64,000 nucleotides of DNA from Ignavibacteriales bacterium. Its GTDB lineage: Bacteria > Bacteroidota > Ignavibacteria > Ignavibacteriales > Melioribacteraceae. Positions 9,283-21,808 of this stretch are shown here, one piece after another. The stretch lies in the NCBI GenBank assembly GCA_026390775.1, contig JAPLFF010000003.1, forward strand, positions 186,001 to 250,000, written 5' to 3'. The number at the start of each line of letters is the position of its first letter. Positions within the stretch are counted from its first letter, which is position 1. The notes under the pieces were generated by a model that saw only the letters and a program-made list of their open reading frames with translations, made no database searches and was not told the origin of the DNA. A program made the position numbers and the translations under genes.

Positions 9283-10005
9283 ATGAAGAAAACTTATTTT
9301 TTTATATCGGATATTCATCTGGGACTTCAAGCCCAGGAAGTTGAAAAAGAAAAAGAAAAACTTCTTGTAAAATTTTTAGATTATGCACGAACTTCTTGTG
9401 ATGAATTATTTATCATTGGCGATCTTTTTGATTATTGGTTCGAATATAAGCGCGTTATTCAAAAAGGATTTATCAAGACACTAGCCGCTCTTACAGAATT
9501 TGCCGATTCAGGTAAGAAAGTTCATTATGTTATCGGTAATCATGATTTTCTTCATCGTGATTTTTTTGAAAAGGAGATCGGTGTAAAACTTTATCATCAT
9601 TCTATAGATGTATTATTAAATGATAAAAGATTTTTTATGGCTCATGGTGACGGGTTGGTCAAGAATGATCTTGGTTATAAAATATTAAAAAAGATCCTTC
9701 GCAATAAATATTTACAAAAAATTTATTCATTAGTTCATCCGGATCTCGGAATTAAGATAGCTAGTTCAACAAGTAAAACGAGCCGTGATTACACCGCGAA
9801 TAAAAACTATGGAAAAGTTGACGGATTGTTCGAAACAGCAAAACTCAAAATTGATTCCGGATTTGATATTGTAATCTTCGGTCATTCGCATATTAAAGCA
9901 TTGGAAAAATATAAGAGCGGGAACTACATTAATCTTGGCTCCTGGCTTGATAAACCCTGCTATGGAAAATTTTCCAAAACATTTGAGATAATCGACTGGA
10001 AATAA
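9283..10005 (+). CDS. lpxH: UDP-2,3-diacylglucosamine diphosphatase-like metallophosphoesterase
   Basis: 240 residues of the calcineurin-like family. The metal-site motifs appear in order: SDIHLGL, GDLFDYWFE, VIGNHDF, MAHGDG and FGHSHIKA. This arrangement and the length fit LpxH, which cleaves UDP-2,3-diacylglucosamine to lipid X during lipid A synthesis on the inner membrane face. It starts 11 bases after the peptidase gene and ends one base before the class A PBP, so the three genes are probably co-transcribed in an envelope-related operon. No other lipid A gene is in the window, so exact substrate assignment is by family resemblance. Confidence 0.85.
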   Translation: MKKTYFFISDIHLGLQAQEVEKEKEKLLVKFLDYARTSCDELFIIGDLFDYWFEYKRVIQKGFIKTLAALTEFADSGKKVHYVIGNHDFLHRDFFEKEIGVKLYHHSIDVLLNDKRFFMAHGDGLVKNDLGYKILKKILRNKYLQKIYSLVHPDLGIKIASSTSKTSRDYTANKNYGKVDGLFETAKLKIDSGFDIVIFGHSHIKALEKYKSGNYINLGSWLDKPCYGKFSKTFEIIDWK

Positions 10006-10006
10006 G

Positions 10007-12319
10007 ATGAACATAAAACAAATACTAAAATTTGTAAAAAAACTGAAAAAGCCCGATAAGAAAACCTTAAAATATATTTTAATTGGTGGGGGAATCTTTA
10101 TTGTAGTAGCAATCTTTTTATTCATGCAATTCGTTTCCGAAGGATTGCCTTCTCTTGAAGAATTGGAAAATCCAAGCGCTCAACTTGCAACAAATGTTTG
10201 GAGTAAAGACGGACAGCTAATCGGATCATTCTTTAATGAGAACCGTGTTGAAGTTAGTATTGATAGTATTCCTGCCCCTGTAATCAATGCTTTGATCGCT
10301 ACTGAAGACAAAAATTTCTATCATCACTGGGGAGTTGATCTTCAGCGTTTTATTAAGGCAATGGTCAAAAACGTTTTACTTTTCAAACGTGAAGGCGCAA
10401 GTACAATAACGCAACAGCTTGCAAAAAATTTATATGGATTGAAAAGCCATCATGAATCTGCTCGCGGAACTGTTATAAGAAAAATTAGAGAATGGATTAC
10501 AGCGATTCAAATTGAAAAAAATTATACTAAACGTGAAATATTAGAGATGTACTTTAATACATCTTATTTCGGGCATAGTGCTTATGGTCTAAGTGTTGCT
10601 GCTAGAGTTTATTTTAATAAAAATGTCAAAGATCTAACTATTACTGATGCAGGTGTATTAGTATCTCTTCTAAAATCCTCAGTCTATTATGATCCCTTTG
10701 ACAAATATGAAAATTCCATGCGCAGAAGAAATCTAGTTATGCAAAATATGGTTAATGACGGATTTCTTGATGAATCACAATTTGAAAAACTTAAGTTGGA
10801 ACCGATTAAACTTTCATACAAAAAAATTGAAGAAGGAATTCATGGCGGTATTGCACCTCACTTTCTTGAATATGTTCGCCAACAGCTTGTTAAACTTGCA
10901 CCAAAGTATGGATTAAATCTTTATGAAGGCGGATTGAACATCTACACTACATTAGACTACCGAATGCAAAAGATAGCTAACAATGCCGTTAAAGTTCACC
11001 TGGATGATTTTCAAAAACAATTTGATAAAAATTGGAATTGGCAAAAATATTCTGTCTTATTAAACGAGTTAACTGATAAAGCTATTAAGAATCATCCTGA
11101 ATATAAATCTGCTGCTAATCAAGAAGAAAAAAAAAATGTATATAATCGTTTACAGCGGGACAGTCATTTGATTGATTCAGTGAAGAGAATTGGGAAAAGG
11201 ATTGAAGTTGGTTTTGTTGTAATTGATCCGAAGAATGGTGAAATCCGCACGATGGTAGGCGGACGTGATCAAACATTTTTATACGGCTTAAATCATGCAA
11301 CTCAAATAAGACGTCAACCCGGTTCAGCTTTCAAACCAATTGTTTATTCTGTTGCAATTGATGATGGTTTGTATCCTGCGTATCCAATTATGAACCAAAA
11401 ATTTGATTTCCCTGATGGCTCCGGTAAAATTTGGAGTCCGGAAAATTTTGATCGTTCGACAAGTGGATTTGTAACTCTAAGAGATGCTTTGAGAGAATCA
11501 TTAAACTTAGTTTCAGCAAGACTAATTATCGAAGGTCACGCTCCTTTATGGAAGATTGGAAGATTTGCAGAGAAGATGGGAATTAAAACTAAGCTTGATC
11601 TTGTTCCATCAATATCACTCGGTACTTCAGTTGTGTCGCCTATAGAATTAACTTCTGCTTTTGCAACACTTGCTAATCGAGGCATTTATAATGAACCGAT
11701 TTCAATATTAAGGATTGAAGACAAAGACGGTGTACTGGTAGAGAATTTTACTTCGAATGCAAGTGAAGCTATTCCGGAAGAGACGGCATATATTGTAACA
11801 GATATGCTAAGGACAGCAATTGATGCGGGAACCGGACAAGCAGCCAGATCGAGATATAATTTTCAGCGACCGGCTGCAGGTAAAACCGGAACAACCCAAG
11901 ATTATGCAGATGCTTGGTATGTTGGATTTACTCCGCAGTTAACCGCCGGTGTCTGGGTTGGATTTGATGATCAGCGAGTTTCATTTACAGGAGATTATGG
12001 ACAAGGAGCGCGCGCTGCTTTACCAATTTGGGCAATATTTATGCATGATGTTTATGAGCAATTAAATCTTCCTGTTGAAGATTTTATTCCACCTGCAAGT
12101 GGAAAAATTGTTCAAGCTAAGTTTTGTAAAGAATCTATTTTTGAACTTGGTGATCCAAAATTATATTCTGCTGATTGTAGAACAGGTGTATGGGCGGATA
12201 TTATTAACAAGAATGATATGCCTCCTACTTTTGATGCTTATCGCGATACTACTATAAAATTTTTTGATCGCTACCAAATAAAAGATACTGTAAGACATGA
12301 AGCCAGAGAAATTCGCTGA
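10007..12319 (+). CDS. Penicillin-binding protein 1A-type (bifunctional transglycosylase/transpeptidase)
   Basis: 770 residues. A membrane segment lies at about 24-45 (YILIGGGIFIVVAIFLFM). The GT51 glycosyltransferase domain follows, with ATEDKNFYHHWG and GASTITQQLAKNLYG, which polymerises lipid II. The transpeptidase domain has the SxxK nucleophile in GSAFKPI (Ser about 440), the SxN motif in ESLNLVSA and KTGTT at about 625. It therefore both elongates glycan strands and cross-links peptides in the periplasm. The start lies one base after the lpxH stop. A second wall-growth set, mreBCD-mrdA-rodA, is found further along in this window. Confidence 0.95.
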   Translation: MNIKQILKFVKKLKKPDKKTLKYILIGGGIFIVVAIFLFMQFVSEGLPSLEELENPSAQLATNVWSKDGQLIGSFFNENRVEVSIDSIPAPVINALIATEDKNFYHHWGVDLQRFIKAMVKNVLLFKREGASTITQQLAKNLYGLKSHHESARGTVIRKIREWITAIQIEKNYTKREILEMYFNTSYFGHSAYGLSVAARVYFNKNVKDLTITDAGVLVSLLKSSVYYDPFDKYENSMRRRNLVMQNMVNDGFLDESQFEKLKLEPIKLSYKKIEEGIHGGIAPHFLEYVRQQLVKLAPKYGLNLYEGGLNIYTTLDYRMQKIANNAVKVHLDDFQKQFDKNWNWQKYSVLLNELTDKAIKNHPEYKSAANQEEKKNVYNRLQRDSHLIDSVKRIGKRIEVGFVVIDPKNGEIRTMVGGRDQTFLYGLNHATQIRRQPGSAFKPIVYSVAIDDGLYPAYPIMNQKFDFPDGSGKIWSPENFDRSTSGFVTLRDALRESLNLVSARLIIEGHAPLWKIGRFAEKMGIKTKLDLVPSISLGTSVVSPIELTSAFATLANRGIYNEPISILRIEDKDGVLVENFTSNASEAIPEETAYIVTDMLRTAIDAGTGQAARSRYNFQRPAAGKTGTTQDYADAWYVGFTPQLTAGVWVGFDDQRVSFTGDYGQGARAALPIWAIFMHDVYEQLNLPVEDFIPPASGKIVQAKFCKESIFELGDPKLYSADCRTGVWADIINKNDMPPTFDAYRDTTIKFFDRYQIKDTVRHEAREIR

Positions 12320-12363
12320 GTTTTGTAAAACAAAAACGTTTTTTATTTTTTGATTTGAATTTT

Positions 12364-12447
12364 GCCCGGATGGCGGAATTGGTAGACGCGCTAGCTTCAG
12401 GAGCTAGTGAGAGCAATCTCGTAGGGGTTCGAGTCCCCTTTTGGGCA
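12364..12447 (+). tRNA. tRNA-Leu(CAG)
   Basis: An 84-nt class II tRNA. The acceptor GCCCGGA pairs with TTTGGGC (with two G-T pairs), the anticodon arm is CTAGC-TTCAGGA-GCTAG with anticodon CAG, a long variable arm (GAGAGCAATCTC) follows, and the T arm is GGGG-TTCGAGT-CCCC. The 3' CCA is not encoded. It lies between the class A PBP gene and hpnC. Confidence 0.96.
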
Positions 12448-12472
12448 CAACAATTTATTTTGAGGTAAAAAT

Positions 12473-13315
12473 ATTTCATTAACATCGGCATATTCAGAAG
12501 CACTTCTGTTCACAAAATCTCATTACGAAAATTTTCCGGTTGTTTCATTATTTATTCCCCAAAAACTTAGAAAACATATTGCAGTTGTTTACCAATTTGC
12601 AAGACAAGCAGATGATATCGTTGATGAAGGAGAACAGAAATCAGAAATAAGAACTCAGAATTTAGAATTGTATGAAACTTATTTTTCAAAATCCTTGGAA
12701 GGAAAATTTCAAAATGATTTCTGGTTTGCCCTTTACAATACGATCCATGAATTCAATCTTACTCCAAAATATTTTTATGATTTGTTAAGCGCATTTAAAC
12801 AAGACATTTCTAAAACCCGCTATCATTCATTCGATGAAGTATTGAATTATTGTGAACGGTCTGCAAACCCGGTTGGAAGAATTGTGTTAGAATTTTTTAA
12901 TATTCGTGATGATGATTCTAAACGATATTCAGACGCAATTTGTACTGCTCTTCAACTCACCAACTTCTATCAAGATGTTTTAATAGATATCAAAAAAGGT
13001 CGGATTTATATACCGATTGATGAGATTGAAAGATTTGGTGTAAAGTTAAATCAGTTTGAGTTAAAGCAAAATAGTACTAACTTTGAACAGTTATTGAAAT
13101 CCCAGGTAGATCGGACAAAAGATTATTTTTCAATCGGGAGAAATCTTTTTTCAAGATTACCTAGAAAACTTGAAAAGCAAATTAAGGCGACAGTTCTAGG
13201 CGGAGAAAAAATTCTAGAAAAAATTGAAAAAATTAATTTCAATGTTCTAACTCATCGCCCTAAACTTTCGAAAATAGATTATATGAATATTTTATTAAAA
13301 GCATTAATTAAATAG
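12473..13315 (+). CDS. hpnC: Squalene synthase HpnC, probable ATT start codon
   Basis: HpnC converts presqualene diphosphate to hydroxysqualene. The conserved family sequence begins well before the first ordinary start (TTG 12668): SHYENFPVVSLFIPQKLRKH and the diphosphate-Mg motif ARQADDIVDEGE are both upstream of it, in frame. Going back, the frame is closed by TGA at 12461-12463 and there is no ATG, GTG or TTG between. A Shine-Dalgarno GAGGT (12462-12466) is followed after six bases by ATT at 12473, so I place the start there (281 residues). The second metal motif appears as YQDVLIDIKKGRIYIP. The gene is followed after one base by hpnD. An alternative is a CTG at about 12506. Confidence 0.85.
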   Translation: MSLTSAYSEALLFTKSHYENFPVVSLFIPQKLRKHIAVVYQFARQADDIVDEGEQKSEIRTQNLELYETYFSKSLEGKFQNDFWFALYNTIHEFNLTPKYFYDLLSAFKQDISKTRYHSFDEVLNYCERSANPVGRIVLEFFNIRDDDSKRYSDAICTALQLTNFYQDVLIDIKKGRIYIPIDEIERFGVKLNQFELKQNSTNFEQLLKSQVDRTKDYFSIGRNLFSRLPRKLEKQIKATVLGGEKILEKIEKINFNVLTHRPKLSKIDYMNILLKALIK

Positions 13316-13316
13316 T

Positions 13317-14159
13317 ATGGCAGATGATTCAAAACATATAGCTAAAGAAAGCAACAGCAGTTTCTATTACAGCTTTTCTCTTTTGGCCAAACCAAAACGA
13401 GACGCAATGAATACTGTTTATGCATTCTGCCGCAAAACAGATGATATAGTTGATGAAGGAACTGAGCCTGAAGAATTAAAGTACGAGCGCTTACGCAAGT
13501 GGAGAATTGAATTAGAAAAAGCTTTGTACGGAACATCAGATTTCCAGCTCTTCAATAAACTGGCTGCAATAATAAAACAATTCAATATTCCCATTGATCC
13601 ATTCTTTGAATTAATAGTAGGAATGGAAATGGATTTGCAGCGCAAACGATATCCAAGTTTTGATGAATTGAAATTATATTGTTATTGTGTTGCTTCAACT
13701 GTTGGTTTAATATGTATAGAGATTTTTGGCTATAAAAATAAATCCGCAAAAGATTATGCAATTAATCTTGGACTGGCGATGCAGCTAACAAATATTCTGC
13801 GTGATATTAAAAAAGATTCAGATAGAGGAAGAATTTATTTACCTCAAAAAGATATGGCTGATTTCAATTATTCTGAAAATGATCTGATGGAAAGAAAATA
13901 CAATCCGGATTTTGTTTCATTGATGAAATATGAAGCAGCACGAGCGGAAGAATTTTTTAAGAAGGCAGATCAATTTCTTGATTTCGAAGATAAGTCTTCG
14001 ATGTTCCCGGCAAGAGCAATGCAGCATATCTATCATAAACTTCTTACAAAAATTGAAGCTAAGAACTACGATGTATTTAACAAAAAAATAAAAGTCGGTA
14101 AGTTTGAAAAAGCTGCAATCTCAGTTGGAGTTTGGGCAAAGTATAATTTAGTTTATTAA
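13317..14159 (+). CDS. hpnD: Presqualene diphosphate synthase HpnD
   Basis: 280 residues of the trans-isoprenyl squalene/phytoene synthase family; condenses two farnesyl diphosphates to presqualene diphosphate. Both metal-binding motifs are visible: CRKTDDIVDEGTE near residue 39 and LTNILRDIKKDSDRGRIYLP near residue 155. ATMQHIYHKLL-like text near the C-terminus is typical. It is a paralogue of hpnC next door. It lies one base after hpnC and overlaps hpnE by one base (TAATG), so the three are one operon. Confidence 0.94.
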   Translation: MADDSKHIAKESNSSFYYSFSLLAKPKRDAMNTVYAFCRKTDDIVDEGTEPEELKYERLRKWRIELEKALYGTSDFQLFNKLAAIIKQFNIPIDPFFELIVGMEMDLQRKRYPSFDELKLYCYCVASTVGLICIEIFGYKNKSAKDYAINLGLAMQLTNILRDIKKDSDRGRIYLPQKDMADFNYSENDLMERKYNPDFVSLMKYEAARAEEFFKKADQFLDFEDKSSMFPARAMQHIYHKLLTKIEAKNYDVFNKKIKVGKFEKAAISVGVWAKYNLVY

Positions 14160-15451
14160 TGAAACGTGTTATAGTTGTTGGTGGGGGTTTTGCCGGATTA
14201 AGCGCATCAGTATTCCTCGCAGAAAATAATTTTGAAGTTACACTTCTTGAAGCATCTCCTAAATTAGGCGGTCGTGCATACTCACTTTATAATCAGAAGT
14301 TTGATGATTATTATGATAACGGTCAGCATATATTAATGGGATGTTATGAAGAGACGTTATCATTCTTAAAAAAAATTGATTCAACGGATAATATCGAATT
14401 TCAAAATTCACTACGGATTCCTTTCCTTAAAAAGGGTGGAGGAGTTGTTGAATTAAGTACTTACAAAAAATTCTATCCATTAAATCTTTTATTGGGAATA
14501 CTTAATTATAAAATTCTAAGTTTTAGTGAAAGATTAAAAGTAACTGATTTTTTCCTCGATCTAATGTGCTGCTACTCTTGTGATCTCAAAGATAAAACTG
14601 TTAAAGATTGGCTCGAATGTAAGAAGCAGTCTGAAAATACAATAAAATCATTTTGGGAAATTTTGGTTGTTGGTACCCTAAACACAACAACAGAAAAAGC
14701 TTCAGCAGAAATTTTTGGTGAAATTCTACAGCGAATATTTTTAAGCGGGAATAAAGCGGCAACTATTGTCCTACCAAAAACATCTTTAGAAAAATTTTAT
14801 TTAGGAAATGCAAATCGCTTTATTAAATCAAAAAAAGGAAAAACAATTCTTTCAGAACGAGTAGATCGAATTGAAGTTAAGAATAATAAAATTTTCAAGA
14901 TTGTCACTGAAAATAAATTCTATTCTGATTTTGATTTTGTGATCATGGCTCTTCCGGAATATGCTGCAAAAAAAATAATGGATAACTCGAATATTACCTT
15001 AAATTTGCCAGAGTTCGAGTATTCTCCAATCTTAAATGTTCATCTTTGGTTAAAAGAAAACCCATTCAAAGAAAAATTCTATGGATTCATTGGTTCACAA
15101 ATCCATTGGCTCTTTAACCATGGAAAACATATCAGTTTAACCACTAGTTCTGCTGAAAATTTGATCAATTTAGAGAATAGTGAGATAATAAGACATTTCT
15201 GTTCGGAGATAGAATTATATTTTCCTATATTTAAAATAGAAATGGTGATTGATTCAAAAGTAATTAAAGAAAAACGAGCAACATTTATGCCCGATATAGC
15301 ATCAACAGAAAGAAGAAAAAATTTTAATTGGCAGTTAGAGAATTTTCTACTCGCGGGTGACTGGACGAATACAGGTTTACCCGCAACAATTGAGAGTGCA
15401 GTATTGAGCGGTAAAATTGCAGCAACACAAGTGATATCTTCTCTGAAATGA
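14159..15451 (+). CDS. hpnE: Hydroxysqualene dehydroxylase HpnE (FAD-dependent desaturase-like)
   Basis: 430 residues. The N-terminal dinucleotide-binding motif is VVGGGFAGLSASVFLAENNF, followed by LLEASPKLGGRAYS and DNGQHILMGCY, typical of the phytoene desaturase-like amine oxidase group. The C-terminal FAD motif is LAGDWTNTGLPATIESAV. In the known three-enzyme pathway HpnE reduces hydroxysqualene to squalene. Squalene can feed hopanoid or other polycyclic lipid synthesis, but no squalene-hopene cyclase is in the window. Confidence 0.94.
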   Translation: MKRVIVVGGGFAGLSASVFLAENNFEVTLLEASPKLGGRAYSLYNQKFDDYYDNGQHILMGCYEETLSFLKKIDSTDNIEFQNSLRIPFLKKGGGVVELSTYKKFYPLNLLLGILNYKILSFSERLKVTDFFLDLMCCYSCDLKDKTVKDWLECKKQSENTIKSFWEILVVGTLNTTTEKASAEIFGEILQRIFLSGNKAATIVLPKTSLEKFYLGNANRFIKSKKGKTILSERVDRIEVKNNKIFKIVTENKFYSDFDFVIMALPEYAAKKIMDNSNITLNLPEFEYSPILNVHLWLKENPFKEKFYGFIGSQIHWLFNHGKHISLTTSSAENLINLENSEIIRHFCSEIELYFPIFKIEMVIDSKVIKEKRATFMPDIASTERRKNFNWQLENFLLAGDWTNTGLPATIESAVLSGKIAATQVISSLK

Positions 15452-15517
15452 ATTTGCGATTCATTTTTTGAGATAAATATATTATATAACAGATACAGCA
15501 ATAAACAAAACGGAGGA

Positions 15518-16828
15518 ATGATGTCCATCCTAAAACAAAAACTTCGCGAAAAAATATTAATCGAGCGACCAAGAACCGAGAAATTGCTAAAAGAGTATGG
15601 TAATGTTAAGGTTGATGATGTAACTATCGGACAAATAATTGGCGGAATGCGTGATATTAAAAGTTTAGTGACTGATATTTCTTATCTCGATCCGTTCGAA
15701 GGAATACGTTTCCGCGGATTCACAATTCCCGAAGTATTAGAAAAACTTCCTAAAGTGGCTGGTAAAGATATGCCCTCGGTTGAAGCATTCTTCTACCTTT
15801 TATTAACCGGAGATATTCCCACCGCAGCAGAAGTAGATGCCGTTCATGAGGAATTCAACAACAGAAAAGAAGTGCCAAAATATGTTTATGATGTACTTCG
15901 CGCTATGCCGAAAGACTCACATCCGATGACAATGTTTGCAACCGGAATCATGTCGATGCAAAAGGATTCGATCTTTGCCAAAGAATATCACAAAGGATTA
16001 AAGAAAGGTGATTACTGGGAAGCCTACTATGAAGATTCGATGAACTTGTTAGCTAAACTACCGGAATTGGGTGCTTTCATTTACCGTTTGAAATACAGAA
16101 ATGGAAATATTATTGCCGGCGATCCAAAATTAGATTTTGGAGGTAACTTTGCAAAAATGATGGGCATTGATAAACCTTATGATGACATTGCTCGTCTCTA
16201 TTTTATACTTCATAGCGATCACGAGAGCGGAAATGTTAGCGCTCATACTGGCCATTTAGTTGCAAGCGCTTTATCAGATATCTATTATGCTATCAGCGCA
16301 ATGTTAACCGGTTTGGCCGGTCCACTACACGGTCTTGCGAATGAAGAAGTATTACGCTGGCTACATGGTGTAATGGAATCAATGGGTGGTAAGATACCGA
16401 CAGAAGAGGAAATGAAAAAATTCGTATATGATACGTTAGATAGCGGTCATGTTATTCCGGGATTTGGGCATGCTGTTCTTAGAAAAACTGATCCTCGTTA
16501 TACGGCACAAAGAGAATTTTGTATAAAACATTTACCTGATGATCCTATCTTTAAATATGTAGATCTTCTATACAAAGTTGTTCCTCCTATTTTGTTGGAA
16601 AGAGGAAAAGCAAAAAATCCATGGCCGAATGTTGATGCACAATCCGGCGTTATACAATGGCATTATGGAGTTAAAGAATATGAGTTTTATACTGTATTAT
16701 TTGGTATTGGACGTGCACTTGGTGTTTGTTCAAATATCATTTGGGCAAGAGCGTTAGGTTATCCGCTTGAGAGACCGAAGTCTTTAACAACTACTATGCT
16801 TGAAGAAGCAGCTGCTGGGAAGAAATAA
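15518..16828 (+). CDS. gltA: Citrate synthase
   Basis: 436 residues; condenses oxaloacetate and acetyl-CoA. The family signature is present in HVIPGFGHAVLRKTDPRY, with the catalytic His and, further on, the Asp-containing NVDAQSGVIQWHYG. An earlier HESGNVSAHTGHLVAS carries another active-site His. The overall text, including DPFEGIRFRGFTIPE and the late VCSNIIWARALGYPLERPKS, is closer to the long mitochondrial-like form than to the short GltA of enteric bacteria. GGAGG at 15512-15516 is followed by two ATGs; the second (15521) has the better spacing, so the true start may be one codon inside. A strong terminator follows. Confidence 0.95.
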   Translation: MMSILKQKLREKILIERPRTEKLLKEYGNVKVDDVTIGQIIGGMRDIKSLVTDISYLDPFEGIRFRGFTIPEVLEKLPKVAGKDMPSVEAFFYLLLTGDIPTAAEVDAVHEEFNNRKEVPKYVYDVLRAMPKDSHPMTMFATGIMSMQKDSIFAKEYHKGLKKGDYWEAYYEDSMNLLAKLPELGAFIYRLKYRNGNIIAGDPKLDFGGNFAKMMGIDKPYDDIARLYFILHSDHESGNVSAHTGHLVASALSDIYYAISAMLTGLAGPLHGLANEEVLRWLHGVMESMGGKIPTEEEMKKFVYDTLDSGHVIPGFGHAVLRKTDPRYTAQREFCIKHLPDDPIFKYVDLLYKVVPPILLERGKAKNPWPNVDAQSGVIQWHYGVKEYEFYTVLFGIGRALGVCSNIIWARALGYPLERPKSLTTTMLEEAAAGKK

Positions 16829-16852
16829 TTCTAATAGAAATAATTTTCTTTA

Positions 16853-16875
16853 AGCCCCGATTTATCGGGGCTTTT
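16853..16875 (+). terminator. Intrinsic terminator after citrate synthase
   Basis: AGCCCCGA-TTTA-TCGGGGCT is a perfect 8-bp stem followed by TTTTTG, 25 bases past the stop codon of the citrate synthase gene. It isolates that gene from the lytic transglycosylase gene downstream. Confidence 0.9.
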
Positions 16876-16923
16876 TGTTTTAGTATTTATATTTTTACAT
16901 AAAATGATTCGAAAGATTGAATT

Positions 16924-17874
16924 ATGATGGACAAGAAAAAATTATTTTTAATAATTGCAATTCCAATATCGTTTACGGTATTGGTCTTCCTTGTAATATT
17001 CTATTATATCAGAAGTGAAAAAGCGTTACAGCAAAAACATGTAATACTAACTGAAAATGAAAGAAAAATTTATTCACCGCCGATACCGGAAAAATTGGAA
17101 TTTTGCGGAGAGAAAGTTCCGCTTGAAGATTTTGATGTGCGTGAAAGAATTGATAGAGAATTCCTCGTAAATACTTACTGGCATTCCGCAACTTTACTTT
17201 ACTTAAAAAGAGCAAACAGATGGTTTCCGGTTATTGAAAAGATATTAAAGAAAAATGGCATTCCGGAAGATTTCAAATATATGTCAGTTGCTGAAAGCGG
17301 AGTTATTAATTCAGTATCACCGGATGGTGCAACCGGATTTTGGCAATTGATGGAACCAACCGCAAAGAAATACGGTCTCGAGATCAATAAAGAAATTGAT
17401 GAGCGATATAATATTGAAAAATCAACTCAAGCGGCTTGCGATTATTTGAATGAAGCTTATTCGAAATTTGGTAATTGGACATTAGTTGCAGCAGCTTACA
17501 ATATGGGTATTGATGGAATTGAAAAGCAGATTGAGCGGCAGAAAACAAAGAACTATTATAATATGTTTTTAAATGAAGAGACTTACCGGTTTGTATCTCG
17601 AATTGTAACTTTAAAAGAAATTTTTAAGGACCCGAATAAATACGGGTTTTACTATTCAGATTATGATTTATATCCTAACATTGAAACTTATGATCTTAAA
17701 GTAAACTACTCAATAAATGATTTTGCCGATTTTGCCAAACAATACGGAATAAACTATAAAATCTTGAAAATCTTTAATCCATGGTTAAGAGAAAGTTATT
17801 TGAAAAACAAGACCAGGAAGACTTACATTATCAAAATTCCAAAATCTGGTGAAATTACGTTACCGGAGGAATAA
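16924..17874 (+). CDS. Membrane-anchored lytic transglycosylase (SLT domain)
   Basis: 316 residues. A hydrophobic segment at about 7-29 anchors the protein facing the periplasm. The SLT fold covers about 95-235: the catalytic Glu is in VAESGVINSVSPDGATGFWQ, followed by QLMEPTAKKYGL and the AAAYNMG motif with the Asn-Met-Gly signature. It cleaves the glycan backbone of peptidoglycan to give 1,6-anhydro ends, as in MltD/MltE-type enzymes. The last 60 residues end in a LysM-like tail (INYKILKIFNPWL, YIIKIP). The first ATG is used; a second follows three bases on. Confidence 0.9.
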   Translation: MMDKKKLFLIIAIPISFTVLVFLVIFYYIRSEKALQQKHVILTENERKIYSPPIPEKLEFCGEKVPLEDFDVRERIDREFLVNTYWHSATLLYLKRANRWFPVIEKILKKNGIPEDFKYMSVAESGVINSVSPDGATGFWQLMEPTAKKYGLEINKEIDERYNIEKSTQAACDYLNEAYSKFGNWTLVAAAYNMGIDGIEKQIERQKTKNYYNMFLNEETYRFVSRIVTLKEIFKDPNKYGFYYSDYDLYPNIETYDLKVNYSINDFADFAKQYGINYKILKIFNPWLRESYLKNKTRKTYIIKIPKSGEITLPEE

Positions 17875-17900
17875 GTAAAAAATTAAAATGATATAATTTC

Positions 17901-21086
<3,186 letters not shown>

Positions 21087-21183
21087 AAAAGCGAATTAAC
21101 CTCATAAATCTTAGTAAAAGCCATCTTATTAATTGATTATTTACCTTCATTTAGATAATTTTTTCCACCAAAACAAATAATTT

Positions 21184-21795
21184 ATGCTCAATATTGCTGT
21201 TTTTGTTTCCGGCAGAGGTTCTAATTTAAAATCGCTTAATGAATCAGTAATTAAAGAAAAAATTAGAATCTGTGCAGTTGTAAGTGATAAAGAAAATTGT
21301 GGAGCAGTTAGTTACGCAATTGAAAATCAAATTCCTGTATTTCTTGTAAGTCAAAGTGATTCGAATAAATTTTTTAGCTACGATAAATTATTGGACCAGT
21401 TTAAAAAAATTAAAATAGATTTAGTTGTTTTAGCCGGATATTTAAAAAAAATTCCAGATGACATTATTGATAAGTATGAAAATCGGATAATTAACATACA
21501 TCCCGCCTTGCTTCCAAAGTTTGGCGGAAAAGGGATGTATGGAATAAATGTTCACAAAGCTGTTTTTGATTCTTCAGAAAAAATATCCGGTGCTACTGTC
21601 CATTTTGTTGATAAGATTTATGATAACGGTAAAATAATAGCTCAAAGCTTTGTTGATATTTCTGAATTAAATAGTCCGGAAGAAATTGCCGGAAAAGTAT
21701 TGGTTGCAGAACATAAACTTCTTCCTTTTGTTGTAGAAAAATTTGCTGATAAAAAAATTGTAATAAATCATAACTGCGTAATAATAGCGGATTAA
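21184..21795 (+). CDS. purN: Phosphoribosylglycinamide formyltransferase
   Basis: 203 residues; third step of purine synthesis, formylating GAR with 10-formyl-THF. The start of the fold is FVSGRGSNLKSL, followed by LVVLAGYLKKIPDDII. The active-site NIHPALLPKFGGKGMYG contains the catalytic Asn-His, and SGATVHFVDKIYDNGKII gives the Asp. The next gene, purH, begins 13 bases later, so two purine steps that use formyl-THF are co-transcribed. Confidence 0.95.
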   Translation: MLNIAVFVSGRGSNLKSLNESVIKEKIRICAVVSDKENCGAVSYAIENQIPVFLVSQSDSNKFFSYDKLLDQFKKIKIDLVVLAGYLKKIPDDIIDKYENRIINIHPALLPKFGGKGMYGINVHKAVFDSSEKISGATVHFVDKIYDNGKIIAQSFVDISELNSPEEIAGKVLVAEHKLLPFVVEKFADKKIVINHNCVIIAD

Positions 21796-21808
21796 TTGGA
21801 CGGAATGT

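Noticed and set aside
12252-12503. 83-codon minus-strand frame over tRNA-Leu
   Set aside because: Antisense to the tRNA and to the end of the PBP gene.
12620-12670. GAACAGAAATCAGAAATAAG text inside hpnC as a possible repeat insertion
   Set aside because: The protein aligns with the usual HpnC pattern here without extra length, so it is normal coding sequence.
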